Positions 37,515-47,743 of a DNA stretch of 64,000 nt are shown piece by piece. The stretch is taken from assembly GCF_000372885.1 (NCBI RefSeq), contig NZ_KB889967.1, positions 2,352,655 through 2,416,654 on the forward strand. The letters run 5' to 3'. The stretch comes from Methyloversatilis thermotolerans. GTDB taxonomy: Bacteria > Pseudomonadota > Gammaproteobacteria > Burkholderiales > Rhodocyclaceae. The notes under the pieces are model-generated. The model ran no database searches. It worked only from the letters and a program-made list of their open reading frames with translations, and had not been told where the DNA came from. The position numbers were made by a program, and so were the translations under genes. How positions within the stretch are numbered: the first letter of the stretch is position 1; every line of letters starts with the position of its first letter.

Positions 37515-38281
37515 AGTCTCACCTCGATGCCGCGTTCGCGCATGCGTTCCTTGGCTTCACGCACGGTATGTTCGCCGAAATGGAAGATGCTGGCCGCGAG
37601 CACTGCATCGGCACCGCCGTCCAGCACGCCGTCGACCAGATGGTCCAGATTGCCTACGCCGCCGGACGCGATGACCGGAATGCGTACCGCGTCGCTCACC
37701 GCGCGGGTGAGCGCCAGATCGAAACCATTCTTCGTGCCATCGCGGTCCATGCTGGTCAGCAGGATTTCTCCCGCGCCGAGCGCCTCGACCCGCCGCGCCC
37801 AGTCGACCGCGTCCAGGCCGGTCGGATTGCGCCCCCCGTGCGTGAACACTTCCCAGCGCGGCCGGCCGTCGCGGTCGTCGACACGCTTGGCGTCGATCGC
37901 CACCACGATGCACTGCGAGCCCACCTTGCCCGAGGCACGCGCAACCAGATCGGGGTCCTTGATCGCCGCAGTATTCATGCTCACCTTGTCGGCACCGGCA
38001 TTGAGCAGGCGGCGGACATCGTCCACCGCACGTACGCCGCCGCCCACCGTCAGAGGGATGAACACCTGTTCGGCGACCTGTTCGACCACATGCAGGATGA
38101 TGTCACGCGCGTCGGAACTGGCGGTGATGTCGAGAAACGTCAGTTCGTCGGCGCCCTGTTCGTCGTAACGGCGGGCGATCTCGACCGGATCGCCTGCGTC
38201 CTTGAGCGACACGAAATTCACGCCCTTGACCACACGGCCGGCGTTGACGTCGAGACAGGGAATGATGCGCTTGGCCAGCAT
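37511..38281 (-). CDS. hisF: Imidazole glycerol phosphate synthase cyclase subunit
   Basis: This 256-residue (beta/alpha)8 barrel has the catalytic Asp residues in [16 protein letters not shown] (Asp11) and [13 protein letters not shown], and the phosphate-binding VGGGVR and ASGGVG loops. It uses ammonia delivered by HisH to form imidazole glycerol phosphate and AICAR. It lies 48 bases after hisA on the reverse strand and overlaps hisI. Confidence 0.97.
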   Translation of the reverse strand: MLAKRIIPCLDVNAGRVVKGVNFVSLKDAGDPVEIARRYDEQGADELTFLDITASSDARDIILHVVEQVAEQVFIPLTVGGGVRAVDDVRRLLNAGADKVSMNTAAIKDPDLVARASGKVGSQCIVVAIDAKRVDDRDGRPRWEVFTHGGRNPTGLDAVDWARRVEALGAGEILLTSMDRDGTKNGFDLALTRAVSDAVRIPVIASGGVGNLDHLVDGVLDGGADAVLAASIFHFGEHTVREAKERMRERGIEVRL

Positions 38282-38329
38282 AGGGGTTCCGCGCCTGGCG
38301 CGTGCAATGAAATGGGGGGCGGCGGCAGC

Positions 38330-39076
38330 TCAGCCTTCGCCGTTCAGGCGATCGGCTTCGGTCTGTGCCGCGGTGAAGTCCAGCGTGCCTTCATAGATCG
38401 CGCGACCGGTGATGGCGCCCATGACGCCCTCGTCCTCGACCGCACAGAGCGCACGGATATCGTCCAGATTGGTCACGCCCCCCGATGCGATGACCGGAAT
38501 GCGCAGTGCCTGGGCGAGCTTGACGGTCGCTTCGATATTCACGCCATTCAACATGCCATCGCGCCCGATATCGGTATAGACGATGGCTTCCACGCCCTGG
38601 TCCTCGAACTTCTTCGCCAGGTCGATCACGTCATGGCCGGTCATCTTGGACCAGCCATCCACCGCCACCTTTCCTTCCTTGGCATCGAGACCGACGATGA
38701 TATGGCCGGGAAACGCCCCGCAGGCATCGTGGACGAAACCGGGGCTCTTGACCGCCGCGGTGCCGATGATGACGTAGCTGATGCCGTCGTCGAGATAGCG
38801 CTCTATCGTATCCAGGTCGCGGATACCGCCGCCGAGCTGTATCGGGATTTCGTCACCCAGTTCGCGCACGATGGCCTTGATGGCCGATTCGTTCTTCGGC
38901 TTGCCGGCGATCGCACCATTCAGATCCACCAGGTGAAGCCGTCGCGCCCCGGCGTTCAGCCAGTGCCTGGCCATGGCAGCAGGATCCTCGGAAAACACGG
39001 TGGCGTCTTCCATGTCGCCCTGCTTGAGGCGTACGCAGTGACCGTCCTTGAGGTCGATGGCAGGGATGAGCAGCAT
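38330..39076 (-). CDS. hisA: ProFAR isomerase
   Basis: This 248-residue (beta/alpha)8 barrel is related to HisF. Catalytic Asp residues are in [16 protein letters not shown] (Asp8) and [13 protein letters not shown] (about Asp128), with phosphate loops QLGGGIRD and ASGGV. It isomerises the ProFAR intermediate, step 4 of histidine synthesis. The reverse-strand order is hisB-hisH-hisA-hisF-hisI-hisE. Confidence 0.97.
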   Translation of the reverse strand: MLLIPAIDLKDGHCVRLKQGDMEDATVFSEDPAAMARHWLNAGARRLHLVDLNGAIAGKPKNESAIKAIVRELGDEIPIQLGGGIRDLDTIERYLDDGISYVIIGTAAVKSPGFVHDACGAFPGHIIVGLDAKEGKVAVDGWSKMTGHDVIDLAKKFEDQGVEAIVYTDIGRDGMLNGVNIEATVKLAQALRIPVIASGGVTNLDDIRALCAVEDEGVMGAITGRAIYEGTLDFTAAQTEADRLNGEG

Positions 39077-39142
39077 GGCGCTAAAGTCAGGTCAGGAAAG
39101 GAAAAGGATCGATGCCGGAGGGCGGGCTCGCGCTCCGGCGCG

Positions 39143-39778
39143 TCAGGGCGTCCAGCCAATGAAGTTGGACAGGAGTCGCAGACCGGCCTGCGCACTCTTT
39201 TCCGGGTGAAATTGCACCGCAAAAATATTATCGCGGGCTATCGCGGCGGTAAAGGGTGCGCCATAGACGGTAAGTCCGGCCACAATGCCCGGTTCGGCAG
39301 GCTCCACGTAATAGCTGTGCACGAAATAGAAGCGCTCGTCGTCGCAAATTCCGCCCCACATGGGGTGCGGCGCAAGCTGCTGCACCCCGTTCCATCCCAT
39401 GTGCGGCACTTTCAGTCGTGCGCCGGTCACCGCATCGTGCGGATCGTCGAAGCGCTTCACCGTGCCCCGGAGAATGGACAATCCCGGTACATCGCCTTCC
39501 TCACTGTGCTCGAACAGCATCTGCAGGCCGATGCAGATGCCGAGAAAAGGTTTGTTCGCTGCCGCTTCGATCACCCCTTCGCGCAAGCCGCGCGCATCCA
39601 GTTCGCGCATGCAGTCCGGCATGGCACCCTGTCCGGGAAACACGACGCGGGTGGCGGCAGTCACGACCGCGGGATCGCTGGTCACGACGACTTCGGCATC
39701 GGGCGCGACATGCTCGATCGCCTTCGCGACCGATCGCAGATTGCCCATGCCATAGTCGATGATGGCAACTCGGTTCAT
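39143..39778 (-). CDS. hisH: Imidazole glycerol phosphate synthase glutamine amidotransferase subunit
   Basis: This 211-residue class I glutamine amidotransferase has the nucleophile Cys82 in [13 protein letters not shown] and the His/Glu pair in [13 protein letters not shown]. It supplies ammonia to HisF. The oxyanion [10 protein letters not shown] region is conserved. It is 26 bases downstream of hisB and 66 bases upstream of hisA. Confidence 0.97.
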   Translation of the reverse strand: MNRVAIIDYGMGNLRSVAKAIEHVAPDAEVVVTSDPAVVTAATRVVFPGQGAMPDCMRELDARGLREGVIEAAANKPFLGICIGLQMLFEHSEEGDVPGLSILRGTVKRFDDPHDAVTGARLKVPHMGWNGVQQLAPHPMWGGICDDERFYFVHSYYVEPAEPGIVAGLTVYGAPFTAAIARDNIFAVQFHPEKSAQAGLRLLSNFIGWTP

Positions 39779-39804
39779 GAAAGGCAGAAATTACAGGTGC
39801 GTGA

Positions 39805-40392
39805 TCAGAGCGTACCCTTGGTCGAGGGCATCTGGTCGGCGGCGCGCTCGTCGCGTTCGCTGGCCGCGCGCAAGGCGCGGGCAAAAGCCTTGAACACGGT
39901 TTCGCACTGGTGATGGGCGTTGATGCCGCGCAGGTTGTCGATATGCAGGGTCACCAGGGCGTGATTGACGAAACCCTGGAAGAACTCGCGCGTGAGGTCG
40001 ACGTCGAAATCGCCGATGCGCGCACGGGTGAAATCGACGTTGAATTCCAGCCCGGGGCGCCCGGACAGATCCACCACGACGCGTGAAAGCGCTTCATCGA
40101 GCGGCACATAGGCGTGGCCGTAACGGCGCAGCCCCTTCTTGTCGCCGATCGCCTTCGCAAAAGCCTGGCCCAGCGAGATGCCCACGTCTTCCACCGTGTG
40201 ATGGGCATCGATATGCAGGTCGCCGCTGGCCTGGATGTCCAGATCGATCAGGCCGTGACGAACGATCTGATCGAGCATGTGATCGAAGAAGGGCACGCCG
40301 GTATCGAGCTTGCCCTGCCCGCTTCCATCCAGGTTGATGCGCACCGTGATCTGGGTTTCCAGGGTGTTGCGCGTGATTTCGGCTTGCCGCAT
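39805..40392 (-). CDS. hisB: Imidazoleglycerol-phosphate dehydratase
   Basis: This 195-residue protein has the two metal-binding motifs [11 protein letters not shown] and [12 protein letters not shown]. It is the monofunctional dehydratase without the histidinol-phosphatase domain of enterobacterial HisB, so histidinol-phosphatase must be encoded elsewhere. It begins the reverse-strand hisB-H-A-F-I-E-hinT-tatABC run. It faces hisC head to head across 135 bases. Confidence 0.97.
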   Translation of the reverse strand: MRQAEITRNTLETQITVRINLDGSGQGKLDTGVPFFDHMLDQIVRHGLIDLDIQASGDLHIDAHHTVEDVGISLGQAFAKAIGDKKGLRRYGHAYVPLDEALSRVVVDLSGRPGLEFNVDFTRARIGDFDVDLTREFFQGFVNHALVTLHIDNLRGINAHHQCETVFKAFARALRAASERDERAADQMPSTKGTL

Positions 40393-40527
40393 GAAAAGTT
40401 CGCTTCGTTGCCGCCCCGGCCGACGGCCGGAGCATGGTCAGGCGGATGATAACATCGAGTTGTGGCGCGCCACTCCGAGCAGGTCTGGGCGCAACATCCT
40501 GTTTACAACACCTGTCGCACGGTTCTC

Positions 40528-41595
40528 ATGAGCATTTTCTGGAGTCCTGTCGTCCACGCCCTGTCGCCGTACACACCGGGCGAGCAGCCAAAACTGGACG
40601 GGCTGATCAAGCTGAACACCAACGAGAACCCCTATCCGCCCAGCCCGCACGCGGTTGCGGCCATCCAGGCCGAACTGGGCGAAGACGGCGATCGGCTCAA
40701 GCTCTATCCGGAGCCGACCGGCCTCATGCTGCGCGAGGCACTGGCAGATCACTTCGGGATAGACAGTACGAACGTGTTCGTCGGCAACAGTTCGGACGAG
40801 GTGCTCGCCCACACCTTCATCGGCCTGCTCAAGCATGACAGGCCGCTGCTGTTTCCGGACATCACTTACAGCTTCTACCCGGTCTATTGCGGTCTTTATG
40901 GCATCGATTACCGCCAGATCGCCCTGGACGAGCGCTTCGCGATCCGCGTCGATGACTACATCGAAGCTCGCCCGGGCGCGGTCATCTTTCCCAATCCGAA
41001 CGCGCCGACCGGCCGTCTGCTGCCGCTGACCGACATTTCGCGCCTGGCGTCCGCATTGCCGGACAGCCCGGTCGTGATCGACGAAGCCTATATCGATTTC
41101 GGCGGCGAATCCGCGGTCGCGCTGATCGCCGAACACGCGAACCTGCTGGTCACGCAGACGCTGTCCAAATCCCGTTCGCTGGCCGGCCTGCGCGTCGGCT
41201 TCGCGATCGGCCAGCCGCATTTGATCGATGCGCTGACGCGGGTCAAGGACAGCTTCAACTCCTACCCGCTCGACCGGCTGGCTCTGGTCGGAGCCACGGC
41301 GGCGGTGCGCGATCGCGAGTGGTTCGACCAGACACGGCGGCGCGTCGCCGCCAGCCGTGATCGCCTGAGCGAGGAACTGGAATCGCTCGGCTTCGAAGTC
41401 CTGCCATCCGCCGCGAACTTCCTTTTCGTGCGCCATCCGCAACACGATGCGGCACAACTGGCGGCCGCATTGCGCGAGCAGCGCATCCTGGTGCGCCACT
41501 TCAAGGCGGCGCGCATAGACCAGTTCCTGCGCATCACGGTCGGGACCACGGCCCAGTGCAACGCGCTGGTCGACGCCTTGCAGTCCCTCGTCTGA
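40528..41595 (+). CDS. hisC: Histidinol-phosphate aminotransferase
   Basis: This 355-residue fold-type I PLP enzyme has the substrate-binding [14 protein letters not shown], the NPNAPTG Asn, the PLP-facing [10 protein letters not shown] and the Schiff-base Lys in [14 protein letters not shown], then the C-terminal FLRITVGT. It converts imidazole acetol phosphate to histidinol phosphate. Unlike all other his genes here it is on the forward strand, between the separated hisG-hisD and hisB-hisE blocks. The start at 40528 gives the family N-terminus [15 protein letters not shown]. Confidence 0.96.
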   Translation: MSIFWSPVVHALSPYTPGEQPKLDGLIKLNTNENPYPPSPHAVAAIQAELGEDGDRLKLYPEPTGLMLREALADHFGIDSTNVFVGNSSDEVLAHTFIGLLKHDRPLLFPDITYSFYPVYCGLYGIDYRQIALDERFAIRVDDYIEARPGAVIFPNPNAPTGRLLPLTDISRLASALPDSPVVIDEAYIDFGGESAVALIAEHANLLVTQTLSKSRSLAGLRVGFAIGQPHLIDALTRVKDSFNSYPLDRLALVGATAAVRDREWFDQTRRRVAASRDRLSEELESLGFEVLPSAANFLFVRHPQHDAAQLAAALREQRILVRHFKAARIDQFLRITVGTTAQCNALVDALQSLV

Positions 41596-41670
41596 CGCGC
41601 ACGCACCCGTCGCTGGAGCGCTTCTTGCTCCGCGGACCGGGCCTTTCACACCGACACTTCCGGAACCGTC

Positions 41671-42267
41671 ATGACACGCATGCACCGCCTTCTGGCCTGT
41701 TCGATCGCAACGCTGCTCGCGGCAGGCTGCTCCAGCATTTCCTTCAAGCAGGGCGCCGGGGGTGCCGACTACAGGCGCGATGAACGCGCCTGCCTGGGCA
41801 CCACGACGGAGCGCACCGCCTTCCTGCAGTGCATGGAAGCCAAGGGCTGGTGGACACGATCCACCGAAGAACTGGCCACGATCACGCTGGTGCCGGTCGA
41901 CGAGACCGAGCAGGCCGGGGAGGACGCCATGAGCCCCGCCGAAGCGGATGCAGCCGCGTCGCACGCGACGCCCGCTCCGGCCGGTGTTTCCGCCCCGGCC
42001 GCCGCGCCCCCGCCCCCCGCGTCGGCGGGTGCGAGTGCGCGAACCGCACCGTCCACGACGGCTGCAGCGCGCGATCCGATGGCCCGGGTGCGCATCGCGA
42101 TGTGGTCCAGGATGGGTGCCGGCACGGCGGAACTGATCGCCGACCAGAAGCGCTGCCTGGACACGCTGGGTGAAGCTCATGCGCCGGACACCACGGCCGG
42201 TACGGTCACGCGCGGACTGTATGAATGCATGCGCAAGCAGGGCTGGACCGGTCTGACCTTACGCTGA
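41671..42267 (+). CDS. Putative lipoprotein with paired Cys motifs, unknown function
   Basis: This 198-residue protein has a lipoprotein signal peptide with lipobox LLAAGC (Cys20). The mature part has two related segments: ERACLGTTTERTAFLQCMEAKGWW (about 50-73) and KRCLDTLGEAHA with LYECMRKQGWTGL (about 160-194). They flank a Pro/Ala-rich, probably unstructured linker (about 100-135). Both segments have a Cys spaced from CM..KGW, suggesting an internal duplication with disulfides. Function is unknown. It sits 75 bases after hisC on the same strand. Confidence 0.8.
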   Translation: MTRMHRLLACSIATLLAAGCSSISFKQGAGGADYRRDERACLGTTTERTAFLQCMEAKGWWTRSTEELATITLVPVDETEQAGEDAMSPAEADAAASHATPAPAGVSAPAAAPPPPASAGASARTAPSTTAAARDPMARVRIAMWSRMGAGTAELIADQKRCLDTLGEAHAPDTTAGTVTRGLYECMRKQGWTGLTLR

Positions 42268-42274
42268 CTTGCAT

Positions 42275-42304
42275 TTGACATATTCAATCCCGATGTCATA
42301 GATT
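42275..42304 (+). promoter_or_regulatory. Sigma-70-type promoter upstream of the PEP-CTERM-like gene
   Basis: A perfect -35 TTGACA (42275-42280) is followed after 18 bp by TAGATT (42299-42304). This gives a leader of about 130 bases before the ATG at 42444. The patch is AT-rich compared with its surroundings. Confidence 0.5.
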
Positions 42305-42443
42305 GGCAGCGGGCGGTCACGCACGCGCACAACACTCACAACGCATCGATGACCACGGCCACGGCCGCGGACGATCTGCGGAGACACACCCGCCCAGCCC
42401 CTTCCGTCCGGGAGGGGAAACCTATCGCATTCAGGGAGGTGTC

Positions 42444-43193
42444 ATGTCTTCAAGGAAACTGCTGTGCCTGGCGTCGCTGAGCCTGTCCATCCACGCGGCT
42501 TTTGCCGCGCCGTCGGCAGGCGATATCGCCTTCACCGCCTACAACACGGACGAGGATGGCTGGTCCATCGTCGTGCTGTCGGACCTGGCGGCGGACAGCA
42601 CGCTTTACTTCACCGACAGCAACTGGGACGGCGCGACCTTCACCAGCGCCGAAGGTGTGCATCGCTGGAACTCCGGCGCCAGCGTCATCGCTGCCGGCAC
42701 CGTGGTGCGCTTCAGCGCCATCGATCAGGCCGCGCGTGCGGTTTCCATCGGCAGCCTGAGCAGCAGCGGCAATGCGGCATTGAGCAGCAGCGGCGACACC
42801 CTGCTCGCCTTCGTCGGGGCAAGCGCCGCTTCGCCGGACGCGTTCCTTGCCGGGGTGTCTTCGGAATCCGCGGCCAATGCGGCAGCAGCGCTCGCGGCGG
42901 CCGGTCTGGGGGCAGGCGCGCAAGCGCTGGCGCTGCCCTCAGGCACCGACTACGCGTTCTATTCAGGGCCACGCAGCGGTCTGCCCTCGATGACGGACTA
43001 TCTTGGTCTGCTGGGTGACAAGACGAACTGGACCGTCTACACCGACGGTAACCACGCCGACGCGGTACCCGACACAAGCGCATTTTCGGTATCGGCGGTT
43101 CCCGAAGTCGATCGATCCTCCTTGCTGCTGGCCGGTCTCGGCGTGATCGCCGCAGCCGCTCTGCGGCTGACGCGCAGCGAAAGTCCGCACTGA
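42444..43193 (+). CDS. Exported protein with PEP-CTERM-like sorting tail
   Basis: This 249-residue protein has a signal peptide (LLCLASLSLSIHAAFA) and a Ser/Ala/Gly-rich mature domain containing DIAFTAYNTDEDGW and LYFTDSNWDGATF, a pattern seen in extracellular lamin-tail-like or choice-of-anchor domains. The C-terminus is VPEVDRSSLLLAGLGVIAAA followed by LRLTRS. It is a short acidic motif, a hydrophobic helix and basic residues, the PEP-CTERM arrangement processed by exosortase. The motif reads VPEV rather than VPEP, so it is a variant. The ribosome-binding site GGGAGGTG fixes the start. Confidence 0.8.
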   Translation: MSSRKLLCLASLSLSIHAAFAAPSAGDIAFTAYNTDEDGWSIVVLSDLAADSTLYFTDSNWDGATFTSAEGVHRWNSGASVIAAGTVVRFSAIDQAARAVSIGSLSSSGNAALSSSGDTLLAFVGASAASPDAFLAGVSSESAANAAAALAAAGLGAGAQALALPSGTDYAFYSGPRSGLPSMTDYLGLLGDKTNWTVYTDGNHADAVPDTSAFSVSAVPEVDRSSLLLAGLGVIAAAALRLTRSESPH

Positions 43194-43201
43194 CGCCGGT
43201 C

Positions 43202-43234
43202 GCGGCCATGCGCGGAAAATCCGCCCATGGCCGC
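43202..43234. terminator. Hairpin between convergent genes
   Basis: Outer arms GCGGCCATG and CATGGCCGC and inner arms GCGGA and TCCGC form a nearly continuous stem with one C-C mismatch and an AAA loop. It lies between the PEP-CTERM-like gene and the convergent DUF2189 gene. No T-tract follows, so it may act as a bidirectional but weak terminator. Confidence 0.6.
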
Positions 43235-43250
43235 CCCCGACGCGCGGCCT

Positions 43251-44057
43251 TCAGCGTCCGGGCAGTGGCACGACCAGGGCCTTGTAGGCGTGCCAGGTGG
43301 CATGTCCTATCAGCGGCATCAGCACGATGAGGCCGAGGAAAAAGGTCATGAATCCGATCAGGGTGGCACTCACGATGAGCACCGCCCAGACCAGCATGGG
43401 GCCCGGATTGCGTCCCAGCGCGACAAGACTGGCGAGCATGGCGGTAACCGCGTCCTGTCTGCGATCCAGCATCAGCGGAATCGCCACCACGCTGGCGCCG
43501 AACACCAGCGATGCGAACACGAAACCCACCACCGCGTAGGCCATCAGGAACTCGAGGTTCTGCATCGACACCACCTGTTCCAGGAAACGGTTGAGAGTCG
43601 GCATTTCAGCGGTATAGAACAGCGCGAATATGACCAGCGACGCGCGTGCCCAGATCAGGAACACGATGATGAGGATGACCGCGAACACGCCGATGGCGCC
43701 GGCGTTCTGGTGTCCGGCGGTCAGCGAGTGCGCAAGCATCGGTTCCTCACCGCTCTCGCGCTGGCGCGACAGATCGTACAGACCGAGCGCGAAGAACGGC
43801 CCCACCAGCAGGAATCCGCACACCAGCGCCGATGTGAGCTGGTAGGCATGGCTGAACACCGTCATCAGCAGCCAGCCCATGGCAGCAAAACAGAAGCCGT
43901 AGAACAGACTGGCGCCCCGTATCGCGAGCAGATCGCGCGCGCCGCGCGCAAGCCAGTCGAATGGATCGGACAACTCGACTTCCCGGATTTCAGGGAAGGG
44001 CAGATCGATTGCATCGCCGGCAGCTTGTGGCTGCACGGATGTTTCCGACTGTTCCAT
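43251..44057 (-). CDS. DUF2189-like integral membrane protein
   Basis: This 268-residue protein has about six hydrophobic segments. A conserved-looking N-terminal cytoplasmic part, LPFPEIREVELSDPFDWLARGARDL, is followed by GWLLMTVFSHAYQLTSAL and LVGPFFALGLYDLSRQRE, the pattern of DUF2189 proteins. Function is unknown. The start at 44057 follows a good GGAGGTG site. An inverted repeat of the FNR/DNR type lies about 65 bases upstream. Confidence 0.8.
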   Translation of the reverse strand: MEQSETSVQPQAAGDAIDLPFPEIREVELSDPFDWLARGARDLLAIRGASLFYGFCFAAMGWLLMTVFSHAYQLTSALVCGFLLVGPFFALGLYDLSRQRESGEEPMLAHSLTAGHQNAGAIGVFAVILIIVFLIWARASLVIFALFYTAEMPTLNRFLEQVVSMQNLEFLMAYAVVGFVFASLVFGASVVAIPLMLDRRQDAVTAMLASLVALGRNPGPMLVWAVLIVSATLIGFMTFFLGLIVLMPLIGHATWHAYKALVVPLPGR

Positions 44058-44108
44058 ACCAGCACCTCCATTGGCACCGGTCACCCCGCCGCCCGACGGG
44101 GCAGACCC

Positions 44109-44136
44109 GGGGAACTTGACCTGCGTCAAGTTCCCC
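44109..44136. promoter_or_regulatory. Long inverted repeat containing an FNR/DNR-like box
   Basis: Perfect 12-bp arms GGGGAACTTGAC and GTCAAGTTCCCC flank CTGC. The core TTGAC-N4-GTCAA resembles binding sites of FNR/CRP-superfamily regulators (ANR, DNR, NnrR). Its centre is about 65 bases before the DUF2189 ATG. It could alternatively act as a hairpin, although no T-tract follows. Confidence 0.5.
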
Positions 44137-44261
44137 GTGCGCGGAATTTACGCCCGGATTCAGGGAGATGGAAGAGGCCGCCGACAAAGGGTGGCCGGTG
44201 CGACACACCGATCCACGACAGCCTCGGCGCACGCCCGCCCTGTCAGCAGGGCGGCAGAAGG

Positions 44262-45566
44262 TCAGCGCAGCCGCATTTCCGCGGAGCGGGCGTGTGCCTG
44301 CAGGCCCTCGCCGTGAGCAAGCACCGATGCGATGCGCCCCAGCGTCTGGGCGCCCTCCGGTGAAATGTCCAGGATGGACGTACGCTTCTGGAAATCGTAT
44401 ACGCCGAGCGGGCTGGAGAAGCGTGCACTGCGCATGGTCGGCAGCACATGATTGGGGCCGGCACAGTAGTCGCCCAGCGCCTCGACCGAATAATGGCCGA
44501 GGAACATCGCGCCGGCATGCCGGATGCGATCAACCAGTGCGCGCGGGTCGGCGGTACAGATTTCCAGGTGCTCGGGGGCGATGCGGTTGGCGATATCACA
44601 CGCTTCGCCGAGATCGCGCACCTTGACCAGCGCGCCGCGCTTGGCCAGCGACGTGGCGATCGTGTCGCGGCGCGGCATGCCGGCGAGCAGCGCATCGATG
44701 GATGCGTGTACGCGGTCGATGAAGGCGGCGTCGGTGCACAGCAGGATGGACTGCGCGAGCTCGTCGTGTTCCGCCTGGGCGAACAGGTCCATGGCCACCC
44801 AGTCCGGGTCGCCGTGTCCGTCGGAAATCACCAGCACCTCGGACGGTCCGGCCACCATGTCTATGCCCACGGTGCCGAACACACGACGCTTGGCGCTGGC
44901 GACATAGGCATTGCCCGGGCCGACGATCTTGTCGACCTGCGGAATGGTCCGCGTGCCGAAGGCGAGCGCAGCCACCGCCTGCGCCCCGCCTATCGTGAAC
45001 ACCCGGTCCACGCCGGTGATGGCCGCCGCCGCGAGCACCAGCGGATTGCGTTCCCCCCCCGGCGTCGGCACCACCATGATCAGTTCCTTCACCCCGGCCA
45101 CCTTTGCGGGCACCGCGTTCATCAGCACCGAGCTGGGATAGGATGCGCGCCCGCCCGGCACGTAGAGCCCGACGCGATCCAGCGGCGTCACCTTCTGCCC
45201 CAGCCGGGTGCCATCGGCCTCGGTGTACTCCCACGATTCCTGCTTCTGGCGCTCGTGATAGATGCGCACCCGCTCGGCGGCCTGCGTGAGCGCATCGCGC
45301 TGCGCGGCGGACAGGCTCGCGAGCGCGTCGTCGAGCACCTGGCGCGGCAGCTCCAGGGCCGCCATCGACGCCACGTCCAGGCGGTCGAAACGGCGGGTGA
45401 ATTCGATCACCGCTTCGTCGCCACGCGTCCGTACCTCACGCAGGATGTCCGCAACCGCGGCTTCGATCGCGTCGTCGGTCGAGCTTTCGAAGGCGAGCAG
45501 CGCATCCAGCCGCGCCAGAAAATCGGCCTGAGTGGTGTCCAGCCTGCTGATGGGGGTGTTGCTCAT
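44262..45566 (-). CDS. hisD: Histidinol dehydrogenase
   Basis: This 434-residue zinc enzyme performs the last two steps of histidine synthesis (histidinol to histidine, NAD-linked). Visible are [35 protein letters not shown] and the catalytic Glu/His in [10 protein letters not shown]. Its ATG overlaps the hisG stop by 4 bases. It is the last gene of the murA-hisG-hisD run; hisC, normally next, is displaced 3.7 kb away on the other strand. Confidence 0.97.
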   Translation of the reverse strand: MSNTPISRLDTTQADFLARLDALLAFESSTDDAIEAAVADILREVRTRGDEAVIEFTRRFDRLDVASMAALELPRQVLDDALASLSAAQRDALTQAAERVRIYHERQKQESWEYTEADGTRLGQKVTPLDRVGLYVPGGRASYPSSVLMNAVPAKVAGVKELIMVVPTPGGERNPLVLAAAAITGVDRVFTIGGAQAVAALAFGTRTIPQVDKIVGPGNAYVASAKRRVFGTVGIDMVAGPSEVLVISDGHGDPDWVAMDLFAQAEHDELAQSILLCTDAAFIDRVHASIDALLAGMPRRDTIATSLAKRGALVKVRDLGEACDIANRIAPEHLEICTADPRALVDRIRHAGAMFLGHYSVEALGDYCAGPNHVLPTMRSARFSSPLGVYDFQKRTSILDISPEGAQTLGRIASVLAHGEGLQAHARSAEMRLR

Positions 45567-46207
45567 GTACGTACGGCTCCTTCGATCGCCTCGAGTATCG
45601 GCGTGAGCAGGGCGTGCTTCACCTTCAGTGCCGCCTGATTGATGACCAGACGCGAACTGATGTCCATGATGTGTTCGACCTCGACCAGATTGTTCGCGCG
45701 CAGCGTGCCACCGCTGCTCACCAGATCGACGATGGCGTCTGCCAGACCGACCAGCGGCGCCAGTTCCATCGATCCGTAGAGCTTGATCAGGTCGACGTGG
45801 ACGCCCTTGGCCGCGAAATGTTCGCGTGCGGTGTGCAGGTATTTGGTCGCCACCTTGAGCCGGGCGCCACGGCGCACCGCCTGTTCGTAGTCAAAACCGG
45901 CCGGCACGGCGACGCTCATGCGGCAGCGCGCGATATTGAGATCGATGGGCTGATACAGGCCCGCGCCTCCATGCTCGATCAGCACGTCCTTGCCGGCGAT
46001 GCCCAGATCCGCTGCGCCGTATTGCACATAGGTCGGGGTGTCGGAGGCGCGCACGATGACCAGACGGACATCGGGCCGGTTGGTAGCGATGATGAGCTTG
46101 CGCGACGATTCCGGATCGTCGGAGGGCACGATGCCGGCCGCTGCCAGCAGCGGCAGCGTTTCCTCGAAGATGCGCCCTTTGGAAAGCGCCAGTGTGATGC
46201 CTTGCAC
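45563..46207 (-). CDS. hisG: ATP phosphoribosyltransferase, short form
   Basis: This 214-residue protein begins [21 protein letters not shown] and contains the phosphoribosyl-pyrophosphate loop [23 protein letters not shown] in a slightly varied form. It catalyses the first, feedback-controlled step of histidine synthesis. The length marks the short form that lacks the C-terminal regulatory domain and works as a complex with HisZ; no hisZ is in the window. Confidence 0.96.
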   Translation of the reverse strand: MQGITLALSKGRIFEETLPLLAAAGIVPSDDPESSRKLIIATNRPDVRLVIVRASDTPTYVQYGAADLGIAGKDVLIEHGGAGLYQPIDLNIARCRMSVAVPAGFDYEQAVRRGARLKVATKYLHTAREHFAAKGVHVDLIKLYGSMELAPLVGLADAIVDLVSSGGTLRANNLVEVEHIMDISSRLVINQAALKVKHALLTPILEAIEGAVRT

Positions 46208-46233
46208 GGATAGGCCTCGTGTGATGCGTGCCG

Positions 46234-47499
<1,266 letters not shown>

Positions 47500-47503
47500 C
47501 TAC

Positions 47504-47743
47504 TCAGGTCTTCCATTCTTCCGGGGTAAGGGTTTTCATCGACAGGGCGTGGATTTCCTCGCGCATGCGATCGCCGAGCGCCGCGTACACCATCTGGTGG
47601 CGCTTGATGCTGCGCAGTCCGTCGAAGGCCGACGATACGATGATGGCTTCGAAATGCTGGCCGTCGCCGACCACATTGCAATGGTCACAGGCGATGCCGG
47701 CGACAATGGAATCACGGATGCTGTCAGGAGTCACCATGTTCAA
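47504..47743 (-). CDS. ibaG: BolA-family protein IbaG-like
   Basis: This 79-residue protein shows the BolA fold: HCNVVGDGQHFEAIIVSSAFDG, then SIKRHQMVYAALGDRM with the conserved His that helps bind an iron-sulfur cluster with monothiol glutaredoxins. Position next to murA and the Mla/ABC genes is typical of IbaG (YrbA). Its ATG overlaps the stop of the ABC-2 permease gene by 4 bases; a second ATG two codons later is possible. Confidence 0.93.
   Translation of the reverse strand: MNMVTPDSIRDSIVAGIACDHCNVVGDGQHFEAIIVSSAFDGLRSIKRHQMVYAALGDRMREEIHALSMKTLTPEEWKT

Noticed and set aside
40438-42180. Reverse-strand frame of 580 codons across hisC and the lipoprotein gene
   Set aside because: It would restore strand continuity of the his operon, but the forward frame encodes a full histidinol-phosphate aminotransferase. 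The reverse translation is low-complexity and spans two unrelated genes.
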